A DNA stretch of 44,923 nucleotides from Thermoplasmata archaeon (GTDB lineage Archaea > Thermoplasmatota > Thermoplasmata > Methanomassiliicoccales > Methanomethylophilaceae). Location of the stretch: positions 1-44,923 of the forward strand of contig SUSU01000009.1 of assembly GCA_015063225.1 (NCBI GenBank), read 5' to 3'. Both the position numbers and the translations under genes were made by a program. Below the pieces are notes generated by a model. The model was given only the letters and a program-made list of their open reading frames with translations. It did not search any database and was not told where the DNA came from. Positions 7,868-15,591 of this stretch are shown in pieces. Numbering within the stretch: the stretch's first letter is position 1; each line of letters starts with the position of its first letter.

Positions 7868-9285
7868 TCCCCTTGGCCAAGAAGGAAGAGGATTTCGGCG
7901 AGTGGTACATCGAGACCTGCGACAAGGCGCAGCTCTGCGATAAGCGCTACCCCATCAAGGGGATGAACGTCTGGACCCCCTACGGCTGGAGGATCATGAG
8001 GGACATCGACGCCGCCATCAGGCGCGAGATGGAGAGGACCGAGCACGACGAGGTCTGCTTCCCTCTGCTCATCCCCGAGACTGAGTTCAAGAAGGAGAAG
8101 GACCACATCAAGGGATTCGACGAGGAGGTCTACTGGGTCACCCACGCCGGACTCAACCCGCTGGACGTGAGGCTGGTCCTCAGGCCCACCTCCGAGACCG
8201 CCATGTACCCCATGTTCTCCCTGTGGGTCAGGTCCCACGCCGACCTCCCCCTGAAGACGTTCCAGATCGTCAACACCTTCCGTTACGAGACCAAGCAGAC
8301 CCGCGCCTTCATGCGCGTGAGGGAGATCCACTTCTTCGAGTCCCACACCTGCCACGAGGACAAGGCCGACGCCGAGCGTCAGATCGCCGAGGACGTCGAC
8401 ATCGTGGACGCCATCTGCAAGGAGATCTGCATCCCCTACTCTCTGCTCATCAGGACCGACTGGGACAAGTTCCCGGGAGCCGTCTACACCGTCGGCATCG
8501 ACACCGTCATGCCCAACGGCAGGACCCTCCAGATCGGTTCCGCCCACTACTACGGCACCAACTTCTCCAAGCCCTACGAGATCGCCTACGAGACCGAGGA
8601 GGGCGTCCACGCCTACGCCCACCAGACCACCCTCGGCATGACCGAGAGGCTTCTCGGAGCGGTCATCGGTGTCCACGCGGACGACGAGGGACTCGTCCTC
8701 CCGCCCGCCATCGCCCCCGTTCAGATCGTCATCGTCCCCATCTTCAAGAAAGACAACGAGGACAGGGTCATGGACTTCTGCCGCACTCTCGAGGACGTCC
8801 TCAAGAAGAACGGCATCCGCGCCAAGCTCGACGATTCCGACGCCCGTCCCGGAGCCAAGTTCTTCGAGTGGGAGGTCAAGGGGGTACCGCTTCGCTTCGA
8901 GGTCGGAGGAAGGGACATCGACAACGGTGTCGTCTCCTTCGCCCGCCGCGACAACGGCGAGAAGGGCACCATCTCCTCCGACTCCGTTGTCGAAGGAGCC
9001 AGGATGATGTTCAAGGTCATCGCCAAGGACATGCTCGCCAAGGCCGCCGCCAAGCAGGAGGGCTACATCGACGACCTCGACACCATGGAAGGTCTCGAGT
9101 CCATCCCCGAGGGCAGGATGTGCCGCTTCGGATGGTGCGGCAACCCCGAGTGCGGACACACCTTCGAGGACAAGTACGACATTAAGATCCTGGGAACCCC
9201 CTACTGCCCCGTCAAGTGGAGCGGCAGGTGCATTGTCTGCGGCAAGGACGGCGCCAAGCCTGTCATCGCCGCCCGCACGATGTGA
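7861..9285 (+). CDS. proS: Prolyl-tRNA synthetase, archaeal/eukaryotic type
   Basis: Charges tRNA-Pro. This is a class II synthetase: motif 2-like TFRYETKQTRAFMRVREIHFFE and motif 3-like GMTERLLGAVIGVHADDEG are visible, followed by the anticodon-binding domain (starting near residue 285, PVQIVIVPIF). The C-terminal zinc-binding tail contains CRFGWCGNPECG and CPVKWSGRCIVCG. The absence of the bacterial editing insertion and the presence of this Cys tail mark the archaeal type. ATG 7861 overlaps the end of prs; a TTG at 7873 would start the protein at AKKEEDFGEWY, which looks like the usual N-terminus, so the start is uncertain by four codons. Confidence 0.95.
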   Translation: MVIPLAKKEEDFGEWYIETCDKAQLCDKRYPIKGMNVWTPYGWRIMRDIDAAIRREMERTEHDEVCFPLLIPETEFKKEKDHIKGFDEEVYWVTHAGLNPLDVRLVLRPTSETAMYPMFSLWVRSHADLPLKTFQIVNTFRYETKQTRAFMRVREIHFFESHTCHEDKADAERQIAEDVDIVDAICKEICIPYSLLIRTDWDKFPGAVYTVGIDTVMPNGRTLQIGSAHYYGTNFSKPYEIAYETEEGVHAYAHQTTLGMTERLLGAVIGVHADDEGLVLPPAIAPVQIVIVPIFKKDNEDRVMDFCRTLEDVLKKNGIRAKLDDSDARPGAKFFEWEVKGVPLRFEVGGRDIDNGVVSFARRDNGEKGTISSDSVVEGARMMFKVIAKDMLAKAAAKQEGYIDDLDTMEGLESIPEGRMCRFGWCGNPECGHTFEDKYDIKILGTPYCPVKWSGRCIVCGKDGAKPVIAARTM

Positions 9286-9290
9286 GTCCC

Positions 9291-10055
9291 ATGTCATTCG
9301 CCGCCGGAGAGACCCTGTACCTCATGGACGAGGCCGGGAAACGCTACTGGTTCCGTTTCGAGGTATCGATAATCAAGCTCGGCGGGCTCGGCGCCATAGA
9401 CGGCAGCAGGTTCGCGAACCTCGACGACGGGGATTCCGTCACCATCGCGGGGAAGAAGTTCAACATCTTCCGCCCCACCGTCGTGGACCTCATGGCCTCC
9501 CTCGACCGCGGAGCGCAGATCATCACCCCGAAGGACGCCTCCATCATCCTCTTCGAGTGCGGCGTACGTGCTGGGACCAAGGTCATCGAGGTCGGCGCCG
9601 GTTCAGGAGGGCTCACCACCGCCCTCACGTCCGCCGTCGCTCCCTCGGGACACGTCCACACCCTGGAACTCAAGGCAGAGAACGCCGAACGCGTCCTGAA
9701 GAACCTCAAGCGCACCGGGCTCGACGCCTATTGGTCGTATCAGATCGGCGACGCCAGGACGATGGACATCGACTACGGGATGGCGGACGTCATCACCACC
9801 GACATGCCGGACCCCGAGAACGCCATCGACAACCTCTCCGCCCATCTCCGCAACGGCGGGATGTTCTGCACCTACGTCCCCAACGTCAACCAGCTGGACC
9901 TCTGCGTGAGGGCGCTCAGGAATAAGGGCTTCGCCGACGTGCGCTCCTTCGAGACCCTGAGGCGCGGCATGGACGTCCATGCCGGCGGGGTGAGGCCGAG
10001 CTTCGAGATGCTCGGGCACACCGGTTATCTCACTTTCGCAAGGAAAAAGGCCTGA
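9291..10055 (+). CDS. trmI: tRNA (adenine-N1)-methyltransferase, TrmI family
   Basis: A SAM-dependent enzyme that in archaea makes m1A at positions 57/58 in the tRNA T loop. The protein has 254 residues. A small N-terminal beta domain comes first (residues 1-60, starting FAAGETLYLMDEAGKRYWF), then the Rossmann domain with IIFE-like IILFECGV and the SAM-binding motif VIEVGAGSGGLTTALT. ADVITTDMPDPE is the acidic catalytic segment, where TrmI enzymes have a D-x-P-like motif. Start ATG 9291 is 5 bp after proS. It ends at a hairpin terminator. Confidence 0.9.
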   Translation: MSFAAGETLYLMDEAGKRYWFRFEVSIIKLGGLGAIDGSRFANLDDGDSVTIAGKKFNIFRPTVVDLMASLDRGAQIITPKDASIILFECGVRAGTKVIEVGAGSGGLTTALTSAVAPSGHVHTLELKAENAERVLKNLKRTGLDAYWSYQIGDARTMDIDYGMADVITTDMPDPENAIDNLSAHLRNGGMFCTYVPNVNQLDLCVRALRNKGFADVRSFETLRRGMDVHAGGVRPSFEMLGHTGYLTFARKKA

Positions 10056-10056
10056 T

Positions 10057-10074
10057 CCCTCCCTTGCGGGAGGG
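10057..10074. terminator. Hairpin between convergent genes
   Basis: CCCTCCC (10057-10063), loop TTGC, GGGAGGG (10068-10074): a perfect 7-bp stem followed by TAAGGGGTTTCTTT. It lies between the stops of trmI and the convergent small membrane protein gene and probably serves both strands. Confidence 0.6.
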
Positions 10075-10086
10075 TAAGGGGTTTCT

Positions 10087-10377
10087 TTACTGTTTGTCGC
10101 CGCTGTTCATCGAACCCTCGACGGGCTGGATGTCGTCCAGCGTCGCGGGGGAGTCCTCGTGCACGGTATCGGGGCTGTCCAGGAAGTAGAACAGTCCGAG
10201 GATGAAGTGCAGGAAGATGTAGATCACCAGTATGGCGAGAAGGAAGAGGAAGATCCCTCCGATGAGCTCGTCGAGGTAACCTGCGAAGATGACGTAGGCG
10301 AGGCCTACGGCCGCGAGGATGAGGATCGCGATGACCGCGATGACCGCGGCGTTCTCTTTCTTCTCGGACATCTTCAT
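10087..10377 (-). CDS. Small membrane protein with two to three transmembrane segments
   Basis: The protein has 96 residues. After a charged start (MKMSEKKEN) it has a hydrophobic helix at about residues 10-32 and a longer hydrophobic stretch at about 36-66 (LIGGIFLFLLAILVIYIFLH), followed by an acidic soluble tail. No family is recognised. ATG 10377 overlaps the TGA of the AIM24-like gene (TGATG), so it is translationally coupled to it; an alternative ATG lies six bases further in. It may work with the AIM24-like protein at the membrane, an inference from position only. It ends in TAA. Confidence 0.75.
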   Translation of the reverse strand: MKMSEKKENAAVIAVIAILILAAVGLAYVIFAGYLDELIGGIFLFLLAILVIYIFLHFILGLFYFLDSPDTVHEDSPATLDDIQPVEGSMNSGDKQ

Positions 10378-11054
10378 CAGCTGTTGTCGTGGGGCATCAG
10401 CGGGTAGAGGGACATGGCGAGGTCGTACAGGGTCATGGACTGGATGACGACCTTTCCGGGTCCGGTGAGGGTGGTTATGAACAGGCCCTCTCCGCTGAAG
10501 AGTGCGTTCTTGATTCCGGTGGAGGCGATGTCGTACTTGACGGTCTCCTGCCACGCGACGGCGTTGGAGGTGGAGACCTTCAGGACCTGTCCGGGGGCGA
10601 GGTCGACGACGTTGAAGTCACCGCAGGCGTGGATGAAGACCTTCCCGGTTCCGGAGAGCTTCTGGAGAACGAAACCCTCTCCGCCGAAGAAGATCGAGCC
10701 GAGTTTCTTCTGGAATCCGATGTCGAGCTGGACGCCGTCCTCGCTGCAGAGGTAGGCGGTCTTCTGGCAGAGCCAGGAGCCCTGTCCGACATCGATGTCG
10801 TAGATCTTGCCGGGGGCTTTGCCGGCGAGGCTGACGGTTCCGGGACCGCCGGAGGCGGTGTAGTTCACGAGCATGAACGAGGATCCGGTGAGGGACCTCT
10901 TCAGACCGGAGAGCAGGCCGCCCTCCATCTTGGATTTCATCTCGATGTTGCCGGACATCATTGCCATGGAGCCGGCATTGGAGTGGAGGGTCTCTCCGGG
11001 GTTTATTTCGCAGTTCACGAACTGAAGATTCGAGCCGGTGATGGTGTATTTCAT
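10377..11054 (-). CDS. AIM24 / TIGR00266 family protein
   Basis: A 225-residue beta-rich protein (single-domain TRAP-like beta sandwich). Typical features are the N-terminal FVNCEINPGETLHSNAGSM with MMSGNIEMKSKM, the internal GGPGTVSLAGKAPGKI and SGTGKVFIHACGDF, and the C-terminal SGEGLFITTLTGPGKVVIQS. The family is widespread in archaea and bacteria and is distantly related to mitochondrial AIM24; its biochemical role is unknown. It has no signal peptide. GATTATAAATG about 25-35 bp upstream (minus strand, near 11090-11080) is a likely TATA box. The coupled downstream membrane protein suggests a membrane-linked role. Confidence 0.88.
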   Translation of the reverse strand: MKYTITGSNLQFVNCEINPGETLHSNAGSMAMMSGNIEMKSKMEGGLLSGLKRSLTGSSFMLVNYTASGGPGTVSLAGKAPGKIYDIDVGQGSWLCQKTAYLCSEDGVQLDIGFQKKLGSIFFGGEGFVLQKLSGTGKVFIHACGDFNVVDLAPGQVLKVSTSNAVAWQETVKYDIASTGIKNALFSGEGLFITTLTGPGKVVIQSMTLYDLAMSLYPLMPHDNS

Positions 11055-11137
11055 CGCGGTGATATCGTAGCAAACATTTATAATCCTTAATATCCAACAG
11101 CGGTTACTAGACTGTCATTTGCCGTTTTTGTATGACA

Positions 11138-12388
11138 TCAGCGCGTGTTGAGCACGTACTCCGTGATCCTGCGGCATCCGTCCGGCCCGAGAATGGACTT
11201 CGGCGCGATGTCGAAGTACGCCCTGCTGGGTATGGCGATGTCCACGGCGGTGCTGCACATCCCCTTCTGCTGGAGGCATTCGACCATCCCCCCGGGACCG
11301 AAAGCGACATCCGCGAACTCGGTGCCGAACTCCTTCCCGAGGACCTCAGGTACGCCCATGCGCTGCAGGATCTCCCTTATCTGGCTCTCATAGATGCCAT
11401 CCTTCTCGGTGAGCTCTATGCAGTCCGGGACCATGCGGATCTTCCTGACCATGTAGAGCAGGAGGGGCAGGACTATGGAGGGCTCGGCGAGGACGGAGAA
11501 GCTCCTGAAGTACGCGATCTCCCCGGCCTGCAGGGAACCCTGTACGGTGCGGAACACATCGTGCTCCTCCTCCTCCAGGAACCTCAGCACCGGGGCGGGG
11601 TCCGCTCCCGTGGCTTCGGCTATCGCTTTCACCCATGCGGCCATCGCCTCGTAACCGAGCGGCGCTCCCAGCGGCCCCCTGACGAGGGGCACGCCTATGC
11701 TCTCGTAGTACTCCCCCGTCTCGGCGAAGTACTCGGGGCAGATGCACACGTTCGCGCATGCGGAGGAGGATTCCCTCATCTGGTCTATGGTGCAGGCCAT
11801 CCCGATGTCCGCGATGACCTCCAGACCCATCATGGAGAGGAGGCGGTGCAGTTCCCTCACGAGGGGGAAGCAGCCCTTGGCCGTGAACGGAAGGCCCACG
11901 AGGTTCACCTTCCCCTTGTATTTTTCCTGTTTCACCGCGAGCTTCCTAGCGATGGCGCAGAGGGTGTGGTCGTACCCCTTCCCGTACGATTCGGACATGA
12001 GGCATTTCCCCAGGAGGACGGTCTTCTCGGACATTCCAGAGGAGATGATCTCGTCCTGCAGCTTGTCCCCGATGAGGGACGCGCCGGGGGATTCGAGCAC
12101 CACCGCGAAGCGGGTGTCCTTGTCCTTCAGGAGGTCGAGGATCATCCCGACCTTCCCCGAAGCGCCGTAGATGTAGTCGTCGGGGTCCACATAGGTGCAG
12201 GGGATCCTCGAACGGTGGAAGAAGAACTCCCCTTCCACGGAGGTGAACTCCCTGGGGACGTAACGCGATGAGAGGCTGGATGCGAAACCCCTGCATCCTC
12301 CGGGTCCGTGGAGGATGGTGGTGCCGTCGAGGATGCTCTCCGCGGCGAGCATCGAACCGTAGAACCCGTCCGGGCGTGTGTGCTTCAT
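11138..12388 (-). CDS. Nitrogenase component 1-type subunit (NifK/NifN-like)
   Basis: A 416-residue protein of the oxidoreductase/nitrogenase component 1 fold, partner of the fused NifH-NifD protein encoded just upstream. Its ATG overlaps the TGA of that gene (ATGA). The N-terminus has TILHGPGGCRGFASS, the GP.GC ligand motif of component 1 proteins, with Cys32. Further on, ESPGASLIGDKL occupies the place where NifD/NifK have a cluster Cys before IGDD; here that position is Pro, so one ligand is missing. Other cysteines (Cys64 and several around residues 155-225, such as CANVCICPEYF) might contribute. It is shorter than NifK and lacks the N-terminal extension. It probably forms the asymmetric half of a heteromeric reductase. 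Not a true nitrogenase subunit; substrate unknown. Confidence 0.85.
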   Translation of the reverse strand: MKHTRPDGFYGSMLAAESILDGTTILHGPGGCRGFASSLSSRYVPREFTSVEGEFFFHRSRIPCTYVDPDDYIYGASGKVGMILDLLKDKDTRFAVVLESPGASLIGDKLQDEIISSGMSEKTVLLGKCLMSESYGKGYDHTLCAIARKLAVKQEKYKGKVNLVGLPFTAKGCFPLVRELHRLLSMMGLEVIADIGMACTIDQMRESSSACANVCICPEYFAETGEYYESIGVPLVRGPLGAPLGYEAMAAWVKAIAEATGADPAPVLRFLEEEEHDVFRTVQGSLQAGEIAYFRSFSVLAEPSIVLPLLLYMVRKIRMVPDCIELTEKDGIYESQIREILQRMGVPEVLGKEFGTEFADVAFGPGGMVECLQQKGMCSTAVDIAIPSRAYFDIAPKSILGPDGCRRITEYVLNTR

Positions 12389-14481
12389 ATCCTGCTCACC
12401 TCCATCATCCTGACGATGCGGACGCCGCATTCGAGCATCGGTCTCACGCCGATGCGGGGGTGGCGCAGGTTGTAGTGGGGTATGCTGAGCTGGCTGAGCA
12501 TGGGGTTCGAACCGATCACCATATCAGGCTTCACCTTCTCCAGTCTCTCCTTCAGCATGTCGAAGTCGATATCGTACTCTATCTCCGCCTTGCGGTCCGA
12601 GAAACGCACCTCGTCGGCGAGGCTCCACCTGCTGTTGACTGGGCAGTAGATGTTGGTTATCTCGGCTCCGAGGACATCCATTATCTCATAGAGCCAGTCG
12701 ATGTCGGTGGCGGTCGGGAGGTAGAGTGTCACCTTCAGTCCGGCGAACCTTCCCGCATACTTCTCCCTGAATCCCTCGAAGTCCCTGCGGAAGGAATCGG
12801 CGAGTGCATTCCTGACATCCTCGGGGACGCCGCGTGAGGAACCGAATTCCTCGATCCATTTCAGTGTCTGTCCCAGTCCGACGGGCATGGGTTCGGGGTA
12901 GTACGGGATGCCGAGCTCTTTTTCCAGCGTCTTGCAGACGTGCCTCAGGGGGACGCTGTACCCCCAGGAGAGGTTCACGCTCCCTCTGCGGATGTTCCTG
13001 AACTCCTCGAAAGTGATGTCGTCGAGGAAACGGCAGTTGGTCTTCAGCCCCAATCCCTCGATGATGCGGAAAGTGTCGTCCGCGCGGAGCATGGTCTTGT
13101 CGGGGGTGTCCCCGTAGCCGATGATGTTAACGTACCTCGGGTCCGCTTCGACATCCTTGTACGCGAGGGAGCAGAGCTTCTTCAGGGCGATCTCCCTGGC
13201 GTAGATCCCGGGGCCGTTGAGGATGCCGTCAACCTCGAACGCGGCGACGGTGGTGCCGGGATGCTCCCTCTGGACGGCCTCGCAGGCGCCGTCCACGTCG
13301 TCCCCGATGATCCCGGGGACGCAGGTGGTGAGCACGAAGACGGTTTTCGATCCCTTAGCAATCCTCGATTCTATCAGTTCCCTCAGCTTCTTCACCCCTC
13401 CGAAGATGGAGGAGTGGTCGTCGAGGTCGGTGCACAGGAAGCGGTCCGACGCGTTCCTGATGGTGCTGCACTTGTTCTCGAGCACGAGTAGGCCGTCCAT
13501 CCCCGAGCTGAAGAAGTAATGGCAGCTCTTCGGGCCGTGGACGATGATGTCCGCGTCGATGATGGTGGAACAGACGCCGCAGGCAACGGCCGACCCGCAT
13601 CCGCGGAGGGCGTCCCTCTCGTTCACCGCCATATGGCGGGGGGCACGGCCGCTGCCGGGATCTCGTACCACCGGTTTGCCTTTGGCGACGAGGTCGAGCT
13701 GTTCGTCGTTCAGCGGGCAGGCGGGATGCAGTTCCGCCTTCCCGTCGATGAGGTCCCTGATTATCTTCACAATCGCTGCGACCGCTTCGTATTCCTCCGA
13801 TCCGGGGAACTTCTCGGAAACTGTAACTCCAGCGGACTCCGCAGCGGAGAACTTGGGGGAACGGGGGATCCTGGTGACTATGGGGAGTCCCACGGCGTCG
13901 GCGAAGTTCTTGACGTACTCGTACTCGCCCTCGTTGCCTCTCATGTTGAGGATGAGTCCGGCAACCCTGCACCTGTCGCCGTCGAAGTTCCTGACGCCCC
14001 TGAGGACGTTGTTCGCCGCATACAGAGACATGAACTCCCCCGAGGTGACTATGAAGACCGCGTCCGCGTACTTCCTCCTGAGGGGTACGGCGAATCCCCC
14101 GCACACCACGTCCCCTAGGACGTCGTAGATCATGACATCGGTGTCGCGGTCGACGACGTCGTTGTTCTCCATGAAGTTGAAGGCGGTGAGGATACCTCTC
14201 CCGGCGCATCCCACGCCGGGTTCCGGTCCGCCGGTCTCGATGCAGATGATGCCGTTCTTTCCGATGGCTATTGTGTCGTCGGCATCTTTGGAATCGGAGT
14301 TGATGTGGTCGAGCACGGTGGTCTGAGACTTCCCTCCGAGCAGGAGCCTGGTGGAATCGTGCTTCGGGTCGCACCCCACCTGGGCCACTTTGAGTCCGGT
14401 CTCGGAAAGCTGATAAGAAATGTTCGCGGAAACGGTCGATTTCCCGATGCCGCCCTTGCCGTAGATAGCGATCTGCTTCAT
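12385..14481 (-). CDS. Fused NifH-like Fe protein and NifD-like catalytic subunit
   Basis: A 698-residue fusion. Residues 1-250 are a complete Fe protein: P-loop GKGGIGKST (8-16), CDPKHDST (37-44), and both cysteines that bridge the 4Fe-4S cluster, Cys92 in GVGCAGRG and Cys127 in GDVVCGGFA. Residues about 290-698 are a component 1 domain with the three cluster-ligand positions: Cys295 (or 301/304), Cys320 in VHGPKSCHYF, and Cys387 in TTCVPGIIGDD. The place of the FeMo-cofactor Cys of NifD appears to be Gly507 (NLSWGYS), so dinitrogen reduction is unlikely. CfbCD, DPOR and methylthio-alkane reductases show that such proteins reduce tetrapyrroles or thioethers; which substrate applies is open. 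It is co-transcribed with the NifK-like gene. AGGTGGTGTGA precedes the ATG, and ATTATAATATTGG near 14525-14513 is the TATA box. Confidence 0.92.
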   Translation of the reverse strand: MKQIAIYGKGGIGKSTVSANISYQLSETGLKVAQVGCDPKHDSTRLLLGGKSQTTVLDHINSDSKDADDTIAIGKNGIICIETGGPEPGVGCAGRGILTAFNFMENNDVVDRDTDVMIYDVLGDVVCGGFAVPLRRKYADAVFIVTSGEFMSLYAANNVLRGVRNFDGDRCRVAGLILNMRGNEGEYEYVKNFADAVGLPIVTRIPRSPKFSAAESAGVTVSEKFPGSEEYEAVAAIVKIIRDLIDGKAELHPACPLNDEQLDLVAKGKPVVRDPGSGRAPRHMAVNERDALRGCGSAVACGVCSTIIDADIIVHGPKSCHYFFSSGMDGLLVLENKCSTIRNASDRFLCTDLDDHSSIFGGVKKLRELIESRIAKGSKTVFVLTTCVPGIIGDDVDGACEAVQREHPGTTVAAFEVDGILNGPGIYAREIALKKLCSLAYKDVEADPRYVNIIGYGDTPDKTMLRADDTFRIIEGLGLKTNCRFLDDITFEEFRNIRRGSVNLSWGYSVPLRHVCKTLEKELGIPYYPEPMPVGLGQTLKWIEEFGSSRGVPEDVRNALADSFRRDFEGFREKYAGRFAGLKVTLYLPTATDIDWLYEIMDVLGAEITNIYCPVNSRWSLADEVRFSDRKAEIEYDIDFDMLKERLEKVKPDMVIGSNPMLSQLSIPHYNLRHPRIGVRPMLECGVRIVRMMEVSRI

Positions 14482-14527
14482 TCACACCACCTATATCTGA
14501 TGATGGATGCATAATCCAATATTATAA
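14482..14527 (-). promoter_or_regulatory. Promoter and ribosome-binding site of the nitrogenase-like operon
   Basis: On the minus strand ATTATAATATTGG (about 14525-14513) is a clear TATA box. AGGTGGTGTGA, next to the ATG at 14481, is a strong ribosome-binding site. The predicted transcript begins near 14496-14500, leaving a leader of about 15 nt. Confidence 0.65.
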
Positions 14528-14530
14528 TGT

Positions 14531-14700
14531 GATGAGGGGCCCGGGACCGCACGATGTGCCGTTTTCTCATGTGTGGCTCTATCCGGGGGGCGGCACATAC
14601 GCCGATGGGAGGCAACGGTGCGGATGTCACAGGTCTGCACTGGGACGGAGATCCTCGTCCTAACTTTTTTAAACAAGCCGTTATTGGCAGTGTCAAATCC
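14531..14700. other. Intergenic region with an inverted repeat
   Basis: Between the nitrogenase-like operon and the divergent DUF2798 gene. It holds an inverted repeat ATGTGCCG (14554-14561) / CGGCACAT (14591-14598) and a TATA-like TTTTTTAAAC at 14665-14674 pointing to the right. No convincing gene is seen here, although short open frames exist on both strands. Confidence 0.4.
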
Positions 14701-14765
14701 ACGTATAACGTAAGCCTCGGGCGGAAACAGTGTGATTTTCCGAGATGATACGCGTGGATGACAGA

Positions 14766-15278
14766 ATGCCGCATAACGGAAAGGAGGGGATAGTCTACGG
14801 ATGCGTCATCGCATCGATCTCCTCTCTTCTGATCGGAGGATACAACGTCTATGACAACATGGGCTACACCATCGACAGTTTCGGCGAGTTCGTGGCCCGC
14901 TATCTGATAATCTGGCCGGTGATGTTCCTCATCGCCTTCGCGCTGGCGAACACCATCGTCGGGCGCACGGCGGTCAAGGTTGTGGGGAGATTCGTCTCCC
15001 CCTCCGACAGCGTCAACGCCTGCATCGTCATGAACATAATCGTATGTGTCCTGATGATGTCCGTGATACTGACTTTCGTCGGGGGACTCGTGGGCGAGAC
15101 GCTAGGGTACCTCATGGGCGGACCGTCGGTGGACGTGGCGGAGCTGGTAGGTAACTGGCCGAAGATCTGGCCCCGGAACTTCTGCATCGCGTTCTGGGTG
15201 GAGATGCTCATCGCGCAGCCCGCCGCACGCGCGGTCATGGTGTGGGCCCACAGGTCCGGCCGTGCCCAATCGGCATGA
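14766..15278 (+). CDS. Membrane protein with two DUF2798 repeats
   Basis: The 170-residue protein begins MPHNGKEGIVYGCVIAS, the typical MPxNxxEG start of DUF2798 proteins, so ATG 14766 is preferred over the in-frame ATG at 14745; GGATGA just upstream can act as ribosome-binding site. Four transmembrane segments are visible at about residues 10-28, 45-65, 85-110 and 140-160. The two halves are similar: FVARYLIIWPVMFLIAFALA and WPRNFCIAFWVEMLIAQPAAR occupy equivalent places, so it is an internal duplication. Function is unknown. It is divergent from the nitrogenase-like operon and precedes purS by 66 bp; a link to either is not shown. Confidence 0.8.
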   Translation: MPHNGKEGIVYGCVIASISSLLIGGYNVYDNMGYTIDSFGEFVARYLIIWPVMFLIAFALANTIVGRTAVKVVGRFVSPSDSVNACIVMNIIVCVLMMSVILTFVGGLVGETLGYLMGGPSVDVAELVGNWPKIWPRNFCIAFWVEMLIAQPAARAVMVWAHRSGRAQSA

Positions 15279-15290
15279 GCCGGCCCCGTC

Positions 15291-15334
15291 GCCCGCGCGG
15301 GCACGCATCCCTAATCTTTTATTATGCGCGCGGG
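15291..15334 (+). promoter_or_regulatory. GC palindrome plus TATA box ahead of purSLQ
   Basis: GCCCGCGCGGGC at 15291-15302 is a perfect 12-bp palindrome, followed by the TATA-like CTTTTATTATG at 15316-15326. A second GC tract GCGCGCGGG (15326-15334) follows the TATA box. The purS start at 15345 is about 25 bp beyond the TATA box. Confidence 0.6.
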
Positions 15335-15344
15335 ATGTCCAAGC

Positions 15345-15587
15345 ATGACAGTCATCGATATCCGTATCGAACTCAAGAAAGGGGTCGCCGACCCCGAGGG
15401 CGCCAACACCAAGAAGACCCTTGCCTCCCTCGGCTTCGGCGGCATCGAGTCCGTCAGGTCCATCAAGTGTTTCGAGGTCACCGTCGACCTCCCCGCGGAC
15501 GAGGCCCTCAAGGCAGGCGAGGAGTACTGCCGCAAGCTGCTCGCCAACCCCGTCGTGCAGAGCTACTCCGTCTCGCTGAAGGAGTGA
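15345..15587 (+). CDS. purS: Phosphoribosylformylglycinamidine synthase, PurS subunit
   Basis: An 80-residue subunit that bridges PurL and PurQ in the FGAM synthase complex (step 4 of purine synthesis). Typical sequence: IDIRIELKKGVADPEGANTK, then LGFGGIESVRSIKCFEV, and LLANPVVQSYSV near the end. ATG 15345 was chosen because the TATA box lies about 25 bp upstream and the upstream in-frame ATG at 15324 overlaps it. purL begins 4 bp after its stop. Confidence 0.93.
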   Translation: MTVIDIRIELKKGVADPEGANTKKTLASLGFGGIESVRSIKCFEVTVDLPADEALKAGEEYCRKLLANPVVQSYSVSLKE

Positions 15588-15591
15588 ATGC

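Noticed and set aside
11138..14481. A classical nitrogen-fixing nif operon
   Set aside because: There is no nifE/N/B or glnB nearby, the cofactor Cys place in the NifD part is Gly, and the NifK-like part lacks a cluster Cys.
14478..14774. Minus-strand frame of 98 codons across the gap upstream of the nitrogenase-like gene
   Set aside because: It crosses two promoters and an inverted repeat, has odd composition (many Arg, His, Pro, Ile runs) and overlaps the start of the DUF2798 gene.
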